58,979 nt of DNA, from NCBI GenBank assembly GCA_032718475.1, contig JAUCBJ010007968.1:1-58979 (forward strand), read 5' to 3'. This DNA comes from Nemertoderma westbladi (taxonomy: Eukaryota; Xenacoelomorpha; Nemertodermatida; Nemertodermatidae). Below are positions 40,466 to 51,801 of the stretch, in pieces (the first letter of the stretch is position 1; each line of letters starts with the position of its first letter). The notes under the pieces were generated by a model. That model had not been told where the DNA came from. It saw nothing but the letters and a program-made list of their open reading frames with translations, and made no database searches. Made by a program: the position numbers and the translations under genes.

Positions 40466-42120
40466 AATTTGTAGGCTGAGCTGTTGTCTGGCTGTTATTA
40501 AGTCTGAACGGATTGCAGTGTGTGTAGAGCACTTGTCCGATTAAGTACGGTTAGGAAGTAGGGGCAGCCAATGCGGTAAGGTAAACCCCCAACTAAAGAA
40601 TAAGTCGCACTACTGGGTTAGAGCGCATACTCCCTAATCATTTCGAAGTCTGCATGTCCTGTGGTTTATTTAGGCTTGAGAGTAGTCTGCCATCGTTTAG
40701 TCTGTACTTTGTTTGTGTAAGTCTGTACGGGTAGCGTATAATTTTATTTAACCCTTCCCCGGTAACGTGGGGTAAAATAATACCCCAAGGGGATTAATTT
40801 TGATATTTTTCAACAATCTCTCATATTATGTATGTCCAGCTTCATAGTATCTTCTAAAAAACTTGTAATCTAATGATTGTGTGGGTCAAACCCATAAAAT
40901 TTTGTTTATGAAAAATGTTATGGGCCTTTAATTTGAAAACAACTTAGTTAGGTAAGATGGGGTATAAAAATACCCCATAACGTTATGGTGCTGGTTTAGT
41001 GGTACTTTGTGACTCATTTTGGTGTCATTGGAACCACAATGGTCGATTTAGTTGTACTAGACTGCTAGACAGTTAGAGGCATGTTTTAACTTTTGACTTT
41101 TAAGACCAAATTATCAGTATTATGAAGCTACTGTATTCTGGTATTGTGTATGGCCTGTATTTCACAAGCCAAGACTTTGGCCTAATCGCGATAGATTGTT
41201 AAGTATATGTGAATAATTCTTATTGTAGGTTTTCATAGTGGTGTTCTGTCCTTTTGGGTCTCATTATGGGTTCATTGTAACTGCAATAATGTATAATTTA
41301 GTTGGACAATAATCACATTTAATGACCAAATCATCAGTACTTTTGCAGTCATGGTGTAAATTTCATATTACAATTCAAGATCTTCTGCTATTGCGAGGTG
41401 ATATAGGGCATATCTATATATATATATATTTCACCTTGTTGACTTTCAGTGGTGGTATTTGACTCATTTTATGCTTCTTGGAACTGCAATGGTATACTTG
41501 ACCCATAACACCACTAAAAAACCTAAAATGAGAAACACTCTCACACAGCTAATGCTTCACTATGATAGTATCTTGTTGCAAAACGCCCCATCGCGACATT
41601 AACGATGATCGCGATTGTAGTGGGATAACTTTTGTGGCATTGAGCGTTGGGTAGACTTCAACCAAATTGAAAAAAAAAATTCACAACTTATTTTTTCACC
41701 ATTTGGCAAATTCTGGGAGGGGGATTGCAAGTGTTTTTCTGTTTAATGTTACTTAAAATGTCTTATCAATTTGGGGTATAAAAATACCCCACGTTACCGG
41801 TGAAGGATAATTTTTTACCATACCGGGGCAGGGTTAAATAATTTGTAGGCTGGATGGTTGTCTGGCTGTTATTGGGTCTGAGCGGATTGCCGCGTGTGTA
41901 GATCATCTGTCCGATTAAGTACGATTAGGCAGTAGGGGCAGCGAACGCTGTAAGGTAAACCCCCGACTAAAGAATAAGTCGCACTACTGGGTTAGAGCGC
42001 ATACTCCCTAATCATTTCGGAGTCTGCATATACCGTAGTTTGTTTAGGCTTGATAGTAGTCTGTCAGTGTTCGGTCTGTATTTTGTTTGAGTAGTTTGTA
42101 CGCGTAGCGTAATATTTATT
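40466..42120. repeat. ~280-bp direct repeat, two copies split by a MITE
   Basis: Copies at about 40466-40747 and 41840-42120. Both start AATTTGTAGGCTG and share TTGTCTGGCTGTTATT, GTAGGGGCAGC and AAGAATAAGTCGCACTACTG. The sequence shows that a former tandem pair was opened at a TTAA between the units by the piggyBac-type element. Confidence 0.9.
40752..41833. mobile_element. piggyBac-type MITE (1082 bp)
   Basis: Flanked on both sides by TTAA (40748-40751 and 41834-41837). Ends are CCCTTCCCCGGTA and, reversed, CCCTGCCCCGGTA, matching the CCC...GGG termini with TTAA of piggyBac transposons. A second inverted repeat lies inside the ends (GGTAACGTGGGGTA and TACCCCACGTTACC) with TACCCCA palindromes. 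There is no transposase ORF, so it is a non-autonomous copy. Confidence 0.9.
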
Positions 42121-43431
42121 ATTCAGAGTTTATGCGATTATTCGCAACATTCAAGTCCCCAAGTTTGTTCCTACAGTAATTGTGTTTGTTATACATACCG
42201 CTATAGTTAAATTAACCCCGGTACTACACGGGCTGCTCGGCGTAGGTAAAGACTGGTGATTTTGTGCATCGGTCACTCCAGCAGATGCCGTGGTTCTTTT
42301 AGCTGTTCAAGTATATTTAACTACAGATTATCTGTTGTACAAGTACTCGTACCTAATTTAGGGTTTAGTGTACAGTACTTTCCGAAGTAATTATTGTAGG
42401 CATTATATCTGTGTTGTAAAGTGGTTGATAGGCACATTCGATTAGCTCTATTAACTTCTAGGTAGGAACACTCCGTGATACATAACGTAGAACCTATAGC
42501 GATACGGCTATAGGTCGTCAGGCGGTGGTATTTTCCTATCTAGACAACGCAGTGTATTCACTACTACTTATTATTTCAAATACCGTAGTACTCTGTCCGT
42601 TGTAATAACCGGTTATCTAACCCTTTGTTAGGCTGGTTTGTAGACTTCTTGTAAAATTACCCTAAAAATTCGTATTTTGTGTTTTTTGTAAATTTTTGCA
42701 TTTATTTAGAGATTGTAATCTCACCCGAATTGTACGTAATTTGTAGTATTAAGTAACTTAGGTAAATTAGAATTATTTGTTTTAGTGTCCTATACGTAAC
42801 ACTTCACTAAAAGCGCACCGCTTTGTGTAGTGATTACCCCAGAAATAATAACATTTATTTCAAACATTGACTAAACCCATTAAAACGGGTATAAATATAT
42901 TATAAATCAAATCTAACGATTTATAAATAGTAGGCCTACCATAAAACCATTAGGTCTCAATATCAGTTGGACTACTGCTCAAATAACGGTAATAAAGTAA
43001 GTAAAGTAACAAAGTAACCCTTAAAGTTCAGAAATTCAATTATTCTAAAATAATTGATATACCAGTATTTACGATAGGCCTATTATCTTATTTCTATAAA
43101 TCTAGGCTGAAATTATACCGGTACTTGTAATTAATTCTATTTCAGAATTATATATCCTACAAACTGTAAGCTGTATACCGGTATTCCAGATAGGCCTATT
43201 ATATATTATATATATTTGTGCTAAAATTATACCGGTATTCTGTGATAAACCTAGTCTGTAATAATAGTTATATATACTATAAGCATACCGGTATTCTAAT
43301 ATATTATATATATATCACGCTACACTGAGTAGCAGTACCGGTAATTAATTACTAGGCTAGCAGGTAATACTGAGTTACTAGACTTACTCAGACTGTAATA
43401 CAGCAGTAGACATTCAACGGTATACATAGTC
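42121..43431. other. Non-coding leader upstream of the Gag-like ORF
   Basis: No gene. At 43.06-43.32 kb ATACCGGTATTC and TAGGCCTATTAT motifs recur with AT-rich spacers. It could include an LTR and leader of the downstream Gag-like element, but no LTR pair was found. Confidence 0.45.
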
Positions 43432-44667
43432 ATGTCTGATACTAAGCAGAACCTGTCAGACAGTTTATTAGATGTAACTATCTGCGACTCAGATAGAGAC
43501 GTACAAACGTCTGGTCGTAAATCCAGTTCACCTCCCACTGTGAGGAAGGTCATCCCTCCAGTAGTAATAACAGAACCTAGGCTGGTCCAACATCGTAGGT
43601 CTATCATAGGCACTCGAGCTCAGGTCAAGCGGGACCAAAAGGCAGCGGAACAGCAACAACCCGCTAGTCAAGAACTTATTCCTCAGCGGCCCAGCAGCTC
43701 CAGTAGTGAGGATACTGTAGAGCTGACACCCGAGCGCGGAGCAGAGATGACGGATGCGGTTTATACGGATCCCCTTCTCATCCTTCCTGCAGCCGTGCTC
43801 GCCAGGTTATTGATCGCGGTGGAAGAACACCAGATCGATTGGGCGAGGAGTCAACGATCAACTAGAGATAGCTACGCGGGATACACGAGTGAAGAACTGA
43901 AGTCTATTGTCGAGTCGCAATGGAACTTCCCCGGACCCGGACTCCCGTTTGATTTATCAGAAGCTGCATGGGAAGACATACACCGGATGGGAGTAGCCAA
44001 GGAAACCATCGATCCAGCTGTATGGAAGAGGTCCGCAGCCGGATACGCCCAGGGATTCTTCAGCTCTATGGAGCGAGTAGAGAGACAACTGTTTCAACAA
44101 CCTCAAGGACCTCAAGAGCAGGGATCGCTGCTTTATCAAGTTAGAGAAAGAGTTCTACGAATTAGGCTAATCTTATCCGCCTTCGAAGAGGCTTCTAAAA
44201 GAAGACAAGACACGTCGTTGCAAGTTGCCGTGAAGACTTGGTTTCAACGGGTGAGTCGCCAGGTTCAAGGAGCAGCTCAGTGGAAAGCTCAGTTGGAGGA
44301 GCGCTCAACCCATGGAGAATCAACAGACGCTACTTTTTCCCAAGTAGAAAGTGAAGCGACGGCAGAGAAACCGCATAAGAGGGATGCCATTGACATCTAT
44401 CTGTCGGACTATCAACGTTTTTTAGGTGATGACGAGTTGAGGAGAAGGTTAGAGGGACTTAGCCCTAATAGTGAAGGAACCAAGCTTGTGTTGGATGCCA
44501 TCGATGTGGAAATGAGGGCTGCGAACCAGGCTAAATTCGATGAACAACTCCGCATCGTTAGAGAACAAGAAGAACAAGTAAGGAAAAAACGTATAGAAGA
44601 CAGAAAGGCCGCAGCAAAAGCAGAGGCAGAGGCAAAAGCGGCAGCAGCTGTATACATATTTGGTTAA
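43432..44667 (+). CDS. Orphan Gag-like/helical protein
   Basis: 411 codons, intact, no domain I recognise. The N-terminal ~110 residues are Ser/Gln/Pro-rich and likely disordered. Residues ~115-290 look globular and helical (LLILPAAVLARLLIAVEEHQ, SMERVERQLFQQ). The C-terminus is a charged coiled coil (RIVREQEEQVRKKRIEDRK) then an Ala/Glu repeat (AKAEAEAKAAAA). Single-exon, balanced base composition in AT-rich surroundings and next to repeats: a retroelement Gag is the best guess. The stop arises in the first unit of the 66-bp minisatellite, where one extra T shifts the frame relative to later units. No zinc knuckle, protease or RT follows. Confidence 0.6.
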   Translation: MSDTKQNLSDSLLDVTICDSDRDVQTSGRKSSSPPTVRKVIPPVVITEPRLVQHRRSIIGTRAQVKRDQKAAEQQQPASQELIPQRPSSSSSEDTVELTPERGAEMTDAVYTDPLLILPAAVLARLLIAVEEHQIDWARSQRSTRDSYAGYTSEELKSIVESQWNFPGPGLPFDLSEAAWEDIHRMGVAKETIDPAVWKRSAAGYAQGFFSSMERVERQLFQQPQGPQEQGSLLYQVRERVLRIRLILSAFEEASKRRQDTSLQVAVKTWFQRVSRQVQGAAQWKAQLEERSTHGESTDATFSQVESEATAEKPHKRDAIDIYLSDYQRFLGDDELRRRLEGLSPNSEGTKLVLDAIDVEMRAANQAKFDEQLRIVREQEEQVRKKRIEDRKAAAKAEAEAKAAAAVYIFG

Positions 44668-45083
44668 TGACTCAATCATATTATATGCTAAAAGTTACCT
44701 AATTTTTATACCAAATGTATACATATTGGTTAATGACTCACTCATATTATATGCTAAAAGTTACCTAATTTTCACACCAACTGTATACATATTGGTTAAT
44801 GACTCACTCATATTATATGCTAAAAGTTACCTAATTTTCTCACCAACTGTATACATATTGGTTAATGACTCACTCATATTATATGCTAAAAGTTACCTAA
44901 TTTTCTCACCAACTGTATACATATTGGTTAATGACTCACTCATATTAAATGCTAAACGATACCTAATTTTTACACAAACTGTATACATATTGGTTAATGA
45001 CTCACTCATATTATATGCTAAAAGTTACCTAATTTTCTCACCAACTGTATACATATTGGTTAATAACTCACTCATATTATATG
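44651..45083 (+). repeat. 66-bp minisatellite, about 6.5 copies
   Basis: Units start TATACATATTGGTTAATGAC and end CTCACCAACTG. Because 66 is divisible by 3, all units share an open frame coding a 22-residue repeat (VNDSLILYAKSYLIF type). The first unit has an extra T. The last unit is interrupted by the insertion of the TIR element at CTAAAAGAT. Confidence 0.95.
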
Positions 45084-45153
45084 CTAAAAGATGGATAATA
45101 CTGTACACGAATCTGGACCGAACTGAACCGAACTGGATCGAAAGAGTGGCGAA

Positions 45154-45761
45154 TGTGAGCGGATTCAATTCCGCCTCATTACCCTCATAAAATGGGAAGT
45201 GGCACCTTTTCAGCAATGTTGGAGATACGAGATTGGTAATAACCAATTTCGTATCACAACCAACACTGGGGAGAACACAAACCCCAAAGCCACACAAAGG
45301 GAGGTTAGAGGTCAAATCACCTCGGGAGAGGAAACAACCAGCAGGGGCCAACAGGGGGGGAAACACTCCCAGAGAGGGGAGAGGCGTGAAGTAGATTATT
45401 AGCCAATAGGGGCGAAGGAGGGCATCCACTGGGTGAAAGGCCACAGTAGTATAGGAGTAATTATACATATATATTATCCTGCTACCGGTCTGAGAATCAG
45501 TTATCCAGTTATCAGCTTAGTGCAGACTGGTGACATTCGTCACCGTCACCAATTACCAGTCAGCTACATACCGGTACCCAGTTATTATACTTCAGTCATT
45601 GTGCTATTATTATTAGGCCAGTTATTCAATATTGACAACATCAGGAGACAACATCGAACTCCCATTGTTTTCCCACATCGCCAAACTGCCAGCACCACCC
45701 CTATAACAAACAGGTGACGCGTAGTCGATTTATCCGGTTGGGATCCCTTGATCCCGTCACA
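45154..45761 (+). repeat. Solo LTR of the A/B retrotransposon family
   Basis: 608 bp, TGTGAGCGG...CCCGTCACA, flanked by the 5-bp duplication GCGAA (45149-45153 and 45762-45766). The uninterrupted site is visible in the opposite TIR arm (about 48.5 kb). Shares GGATCCCTTGATCCCGTCAC, GTTTGT/CCCC and TTGGTAATAACCAA features with the LTRs at 14.3-22.1 kb, in opposite orientation. It formed by recombination between two LTRs after insertion into the TIR. Confidence 0.85.
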
Positions 45762-46252
45762 GCGAACTGGACCGCCAAATGAAAGATAACCTAAAAACAA
45801 CCATCCATGCAGACAGGTGAAAATTAATATTGAATTTCAATTGGTCTTTTCATACATTATAAATTTAGTTGCTTATTAGATGTCGCTAAATTAAGATTAC
45901 TTGCTTCACATAAAACACTGCTGTACTCATTTTACCAGTAGGCCTACCAGTAGCAGGTATCTGGGTTTATAGTGTTTATAGATTGCGGTATTTTGCGTAC
46001 CGGTAGTTGTATTCAATGCAGCAATGAATGACAGTACCGGAAGCCAGAGTACACATGGTAAATTCGTTAAATATGTAATGTAATTCATTAAATTGAAATG
46101 TAGGCTACCGGTAAATAAATAATATTGCATATAATAAATTTAAATAAATAAATACAGAAATAGTAGTGCCAGATTTCTGGCGTTTGTTAAAAACACTGAA
46201 CAGCAACAGCAGAACGATGCCGATCAGCCGATCCGGACTGCCGGATCAGAAA

Positions 46253-46445
46253 GAGGGCGACGGAGTCTATTAAACCCAGGACGGTGACGGCAGGCTGGCG
46301 GAGCCTATTAAACCCGGAACGATGGCGACGGAGTTTATTAAACCCGGGAAGATGACAGTGGAGTCTATTAAACCCGGGACGATGCGACGGCTGGACGGAG
46401 TCTATTAAACCCGGGACGATGACGGCGGAATCTATTAAACCTAAA
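46253..46445. repeat. ~30-bp minisatellite in the TIR element
   Basis: Five to six degenerate units of GGAGTCTATTAAACCCGGGA plus CGATG. On the minus strand they translate as GLIDS or GFNRL repeats, which is a composition artefact and not a gene. Confidence 0.8.
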
Positions 46446-48227
46446 ACGATGGCTTCTGATTCTGCGTCTATTAAACATTTTACTGGTTTGTGAGATCGAC
46501 CTGCCAATACTAACTACTGCTTTCTCCGAATTCCTAGTAATATATTTTGATCTTAATAATAATTATTCAACCAACATCAATTATTTTAAAGGCCAAAAAG
46601 TCTTGTCAATGTATAAAAATGGTAAAGACTAAATAGCTTAGAATTATAATTAATTTTGTTGTTTATACTGTTATAATTATTTATAATGTAACGGAATTAT
46701 ATCTTTTGGCAGTCTACCGTACTGTATGAGCGACCATGATGATAAAAGGAAATGTTGCCGAAATATTTTCACTTAATTGCAGATAGAAGGGGGGGGGGGG
46801 GGGGGGGGGTCTTTAGATGCAATCAAAATTCTTCCCTCTCCAGGTGAAAATCGACGCAAATAACAGCTGATTACTCCTAAAATAAAACTGTAACCTGTTC
46901 TATTGTGTTTTATTTATTCCTTTTTGTTAGAATAACGTGCCACCGTAACCTCCTAATTTCCCTTAATAAATAATTTACCATGAGACATGCTAATAATTTG
47001 CCGATGACAGTATTTGGGTCAATTCCCCATCGCGATCATTGCCAACAACTCTGACTATGTATAAAGTAGTATTAAGCGGCTCTCTAGTTACGTAATAAAT
47101 ATTCGAAAACACTAAACTATTTACGGCGAGTAAAATAACTTTTTTTGAAGAAGATTTTTAGAATGTTATTACACTCAGATTTTACTATTAAACATAAAAA
47201 ATTATTACTATTAAACATAAAATAAAAACAACTATGAAAATGTAACAATCAAAGGCAATACAATATTAAAGCACAAACAATCAAATTTAAATTATTTAAT
47301 AATTAATTAATTATACACAATAAATTCAATAAGACCCTCCTTCACTTCCATGCTCAATTCGGATTGTGCCTTAAGGTAATCGTTAATTGTCGACTATAGT
47401 AATGTCGACTTCCTCAAATTCTGAGTTACACGACATACAAATATGTCATGTCAAAGTCAAGGAAAATTACGATAAGAATAAGTACTTTCTTGTCTGATCT
47501 ATTGTAAATTTATAATCTGCAATCTACATCCTACACAGTAATTAATTAGATAGGTTCCACCAGCAGGCAGCAGACACTGATTGATTCTTTGAGAAAGCTG
47601 AAAGCGTGCAGGGCAGGGCCAGCGTTATATTAACAGATTCAACGGCTTCTTCCAATGGAGACACGAGACACCAATAACCGAAAGTAACGGACCGATAATT
47701 TGTTCTTGCATGATTGCCGACGACCCATTGCCCATCCACCCCGACTGAGCTCTCAGTACGGGTACGGGTATCCCCGCCCAAAACAACCAAGTCTCTATCC
47801 GCCTTGAGAAAACGAGAAACTCGATCGAAATGCCTCGGGGGGGGGGGGGGGGGGGGTTATCCATCCGTAATCGGAATCGCCGACCACTACGGCACTATGG
47901 ATTATCCCCGTACCCGTAGAATTCCCGGTCCCGCAGGCTGCAGCTTCCGACCCAATTCGATTTATTGAATTGGAATTGGACTCCCACTTTCGCGCCGCAG
48001 AGAATGTAATCCTGTTATCTGGTGCAATACATGTCTGTCAGACGCAGCCGGTCAGCCCTCCCCCAAGGCGATCCGGTCCGCCGCTAAACCCAGATCGCAT
48101 CGCATTCCTCGTCGACGTAAGTCTGACTCTTCCTGCCGCACTCCGTGCTCGGAGTATGGAGTAAGAAACTCGGCAGCAGCCCGCATTACGATCCGACTGA
48201 CCCAGTGTAGAAAATATAATCAAACAT
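46446..48227. other. Internal non-coding part of the TIR element
   Basis: No transposase or other gene. G runs at 46789-46809 (21 G) and 47837-47856 (20 G). AT-rich between 46.9 and 47.5 kb. Confidence 0.55.
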
Positions 48228-48585
48228 TACTGCTTTCATTGCTGCATTGAACAGTTGAACACAACTATCGGTACGCAAAATACTGCAATCTATAAACCCA
48301 GATACCTGCTACCGGTAGGCCTACTGGTAAAAGCAGTACAGCAGTGTTTTATGTGAAGTAAATAATCTTAATTTAGAGACATCTTATAAGCAACTAAATT
48401 TATAATGTATGAAAAGACCAAATGAAATTCAATATTAATTTTCACCTGTTTGCATGGATGGTTGTTTTTAGATTATCTTTCATTTGGCGGTCCAGTTCGG
48501 TCCAGTTTGCCACTCTTTCGATCCAGTTCGGTTCAGTTCGGTCCAGTTCAGTCCAGATTCGAGTACAGAACTATCCCTAAAAGAT

Positions 48586-51500
48586 ACCCGCTTCTTTGAT
48601 TTGCTGGACAATTAGTGAGGTTGCGGGAATTTTAAAATGTTTTTAATCAATCAAACAGTGATAGTTTTTCTACATCTATTCAAATAGTCGGACGTTATTA
48701 GTAAGTGCTTGCTGTAAATTTCAGTAACTTTTACTTTGAAATTTTGAGATTTGAAATCACCATTAAATTTTGCTCTAGAAGAAATATAATAACAAAAATC
48801 TGAAATTATGACCCAGGGGTAGGCTCCTCTAATCTCCAAATTTTAGTAAAATACCAGATTTTCACCTGTGGTTAAATCAGTATGAACAGCAACAGCACAA
48901 ACAATACAATTAAAAATAAAATAAAAAATTCAGTAGATTATATGTAAATGAAGCAAGAGTTAGTAGGAACCTGGAAGGTATGAACCCCGAGGGACAGCAC
49001 CATCCCCGAATCCAAGGCCTCTCCATGGTCTACAACCGCCACGCTAACACAACGAATTCGATCTCAGCAGTGCGAACTGAAGGTGTCTGCGTACACCACC
49101 CATCACGGTGGGGTATCCGCACAGACGCATCCCAACTGAAGGCGTCTGTGTACACCACCCATCAGGGTGGGGTATCACACAGGCCCATCCCTTCACGCTG
49201 GGCTACCAGCGTTTCGGCAAGGTGCCTTATAATCTCGGCATCCTTGCACCAGACCCCATCTGTGTGGTGCCAACGAGAGGCGTGAACGAGTACCCTCTGG
49301 TTGACCCAGATTCCTCTCGCCAAGAAATCAACCCTAACCCCTCCAACCTCGTGTCTGTGATCATCGTCATCGAGACGACCAGTATATCTATTCCACAACT
49401 ATTTCAATAGTTATCATATATTATTATTACCTATTTACATATTATTCAAAACTCAATTATTAAAATTACTATTAAAATGTTATCTAAAATAAATATACTG
49501 TAAATAGGATAAACAAAGATTGTTGCGGAATTACTGAAAATAAATATTATATTATTATAATGACCAAGTAAATAATAAGTAAAATGTAAAAAACAATCCA
49601 GCAGAAGATTAATTATGGTAGGAAATCTATAATAAATTAAATAAAAAATAAATGAATAAAATAGTATACAGTTGACATTTTACTACTGAAATATAATACT
49701 ACTCAAAGACGTTGTAAGGCCATTGGTAGAAGAATCTATTGTGCCGAGGATCGGATGGAAGCGGCATTGCCAATATGGGATGTCGATGATAGAGACGCTG
49801 AAGGGGAAAGTGGTGAGACCTAGGTTCCGAGGTAGTAGTGGAGTGGTTTTCGTCCAATCTCCTTCAGGAATACCACTGTTTCGTGGTGGCCCATCCGAAG
49901 GTCTCAAAAGCTACGGGAGAGAAATATGTAGACAGTATTTACGAGATTTGGCAACTACCGCCTCCAATGCCATGCCACCTCCACCAGATTGACTTGTAGC
50001 AATGTTGCTGGGTGTGAGCGAATCACACACTGTGGCGTCGCAAGCGAGCATGCAGCCATGGTTCCATGGTATAGTAGTTACCACATCGCTGACACGATAT
50101 ACAGTGTAATCCATCCAACTCGTCTGGTTTACCACAGCGAATGCAACCATGGGGTGGCAATGGAGATGCAAAACTGCGAGGTGCTGAGTTCCAACCGGAG
50201 GAACGTTGCCGAGACTGTCTCAAGCCAGCATCCAGCAACACTGCAGTTGATCAAGTTCAGTCGTGCAACTTAAGATGGTGTGGACGAATAGAAGAGGTTT
50301 AGCAGGTTTTCCTGGATGGATGTTCGCAATCACATACTGTGTAGGGTGGAGGTGGGTTGATTTCGTCTGTGGGGACTGGACAACGCGAAATCTCCTCAGT
50401 CGTTGAGCACCCAGGCTCAGGAGATATAGCATTCTACATTTACAGTTCCCACAGACAAACCCAGCACCACCTACGGATGAGACCCCTAATCCGGGGCGCC
50501 TGATCAGCACTGACTGCTGTGGAAGTTAAGAAGACGGAAGGTGTATACTGTATATGTATGACTCGATGTATATGTAGGCGTTCAACCTTTTGGCCTCTAA
50601 GGACGCCCACTAAGTTAATGGGGATAAGAAATAGTGTCAAAGTTGAATATGTAGCAGCTCTTCATCCACCGTTCAAAAGACTTTTAACCACCTTTAAGAA
50701 GTTTAGAAGTATGGGGCAGTTTCAGTGGTCAAGTATACTTAGATGACTATGTCAGTATGGCTATGTCAGTTTTCTTAGTTAAAGATCACAGATCATTGTG
50801 TTAAAGTTTCAGAGTTGTAGCTTTTTAAATAAAAACAAAGATTTGTGTAATGGTCCCCTTAATCTCATGATTTTTACAATAACACGAGATTTTGAAGGTT
50901 CTCGCCTTAAATTTACTACCAACCTGGTAACTGACATGAATCTTGATTTTCATCCTCTGACAATGGGCATTCAATAACATTATTGTTACACATAGCGCAT
51001 ACGTCATCGGATCCAACAATGGAGTTACATCTCATTACAGCGGCGAACACACCCTTACAATATAGATATTAGGAATTTTAGAAACATAGAAGTTTATTTC
51101 TCTTGATTATCCACAATGTCTTTAAGATATATATTAGGCCTACACCGAAATTGTTCTAAAAAAAGAAAAATTTTTTATAAGTAGATATCGACAACTTAAA
51201 AAATATACATATAAAATATAAAGATATGTAACATCCATATAAATTCCAAAAATCCCAAGGTCAAATTCCATAAATAAAAATAAATAAATAAAATAATTAT
51301 TATATAGTAAAAATGTAAAAATAAACCTATAAATCAGTTATAAATAAGCTTATTTTATAACCACAACAACGACAGCTTTCATCGGGAGAGTTGATTTTTT
51401 CGTAAAACTAAATATACAATGAAAGATTTATATAAAAATGACACAAATAATACTAATACAAGATAGATGGCGATAGATTTATGATTTAGCTACAAACGAG

Positions 51501-51801
51501 ACATATTATAAATTGCGCAATATGATTTAAAGCAAAGCCAAGTACTAACCACATGAGTTAAGCTAAATTTCAAATACATTATAAAAAATTTCTTACAAAA
51601 TAAGAATCTTTTTTTTTTAAACAAAATTTATAATTCGTTACAACGCAAAATTTTTAACTTAAACAATTTTTTATTTTTGAAATCCAATATCCTTCAGGGA
51701 CTCGACTTGCAGTTAATCCAAATAATCTAAGTTGTATTTCTGGAGACTTATATTTATAGAAAAAGAGTTATGAAAATAATTTCTTGTTATTTATCGGTAA
51801 A
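48586..51801. other. Non-coding region upstream of the CAP gene end
   Basis: No convincing gene in 3.2 kb. A two-copy ~60-bp tandem repeat (ACTGAAGG.GTCTG.GTACAC, ACCCATCA.GGTGGGGTATC) is at about 49075-49191. Small open frames at 49.7-50.6 kb have no domain. The stretch 50.8-51.8 kb is AT-rich. Confidence 0.5.

Larger units (their letters stand above)
45093..48576. mobile_element. Long-TIR DNA transposon (MULE-, hAT- or Merlin-like), non-autonomous
   Basis: Flanked by the 9-bp duplication CTAAAAGAT (45084-45092 and 48577-48585, counting the C at 48577 as the first base). Termini GGATAATACTGTACACGAAT and, reversed, GGATAGTTCTGTACTCGAAT begin inverted repeats of about 340 bp (left arm interrupted by a solo LTR; right arm about 48228-48576). 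A 9-bp duplication and long TIRs fit Mutator-like elements; 8-bp classes (hAT, P) or Merlin remain possible. No transposase ORF is seen inside. Confidence 0.85.

Noticed and set aside
40466-42120. LTR pair around 40.7-41.8 kb
   Set aside because: The two 280-bp copies flank only a TTAA-bounded piggyBac-type element, lack TG...CA ends and a polypurine tract, and read as a former tandem pair.
44660-45190. 176-codon ORF over the minisatellite as a gene
   Set aside because: It is the translation of a 66-bp tandem repeat, starts with TTG and runs through a transposon border at 45093.
46187-46507. 106-codon minus-strand ORF with GLIDS/GFNRL repeats
   Set aside because: Direct product of a ~30-bp minisatellite within the TIR element; no support as a protein.
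49683-50640. Small ORFs at 49.7-50.6 kb on both strands
   Set aside because: Overlapping on both strands, no domain and no splice-consistent exon chain could be built.
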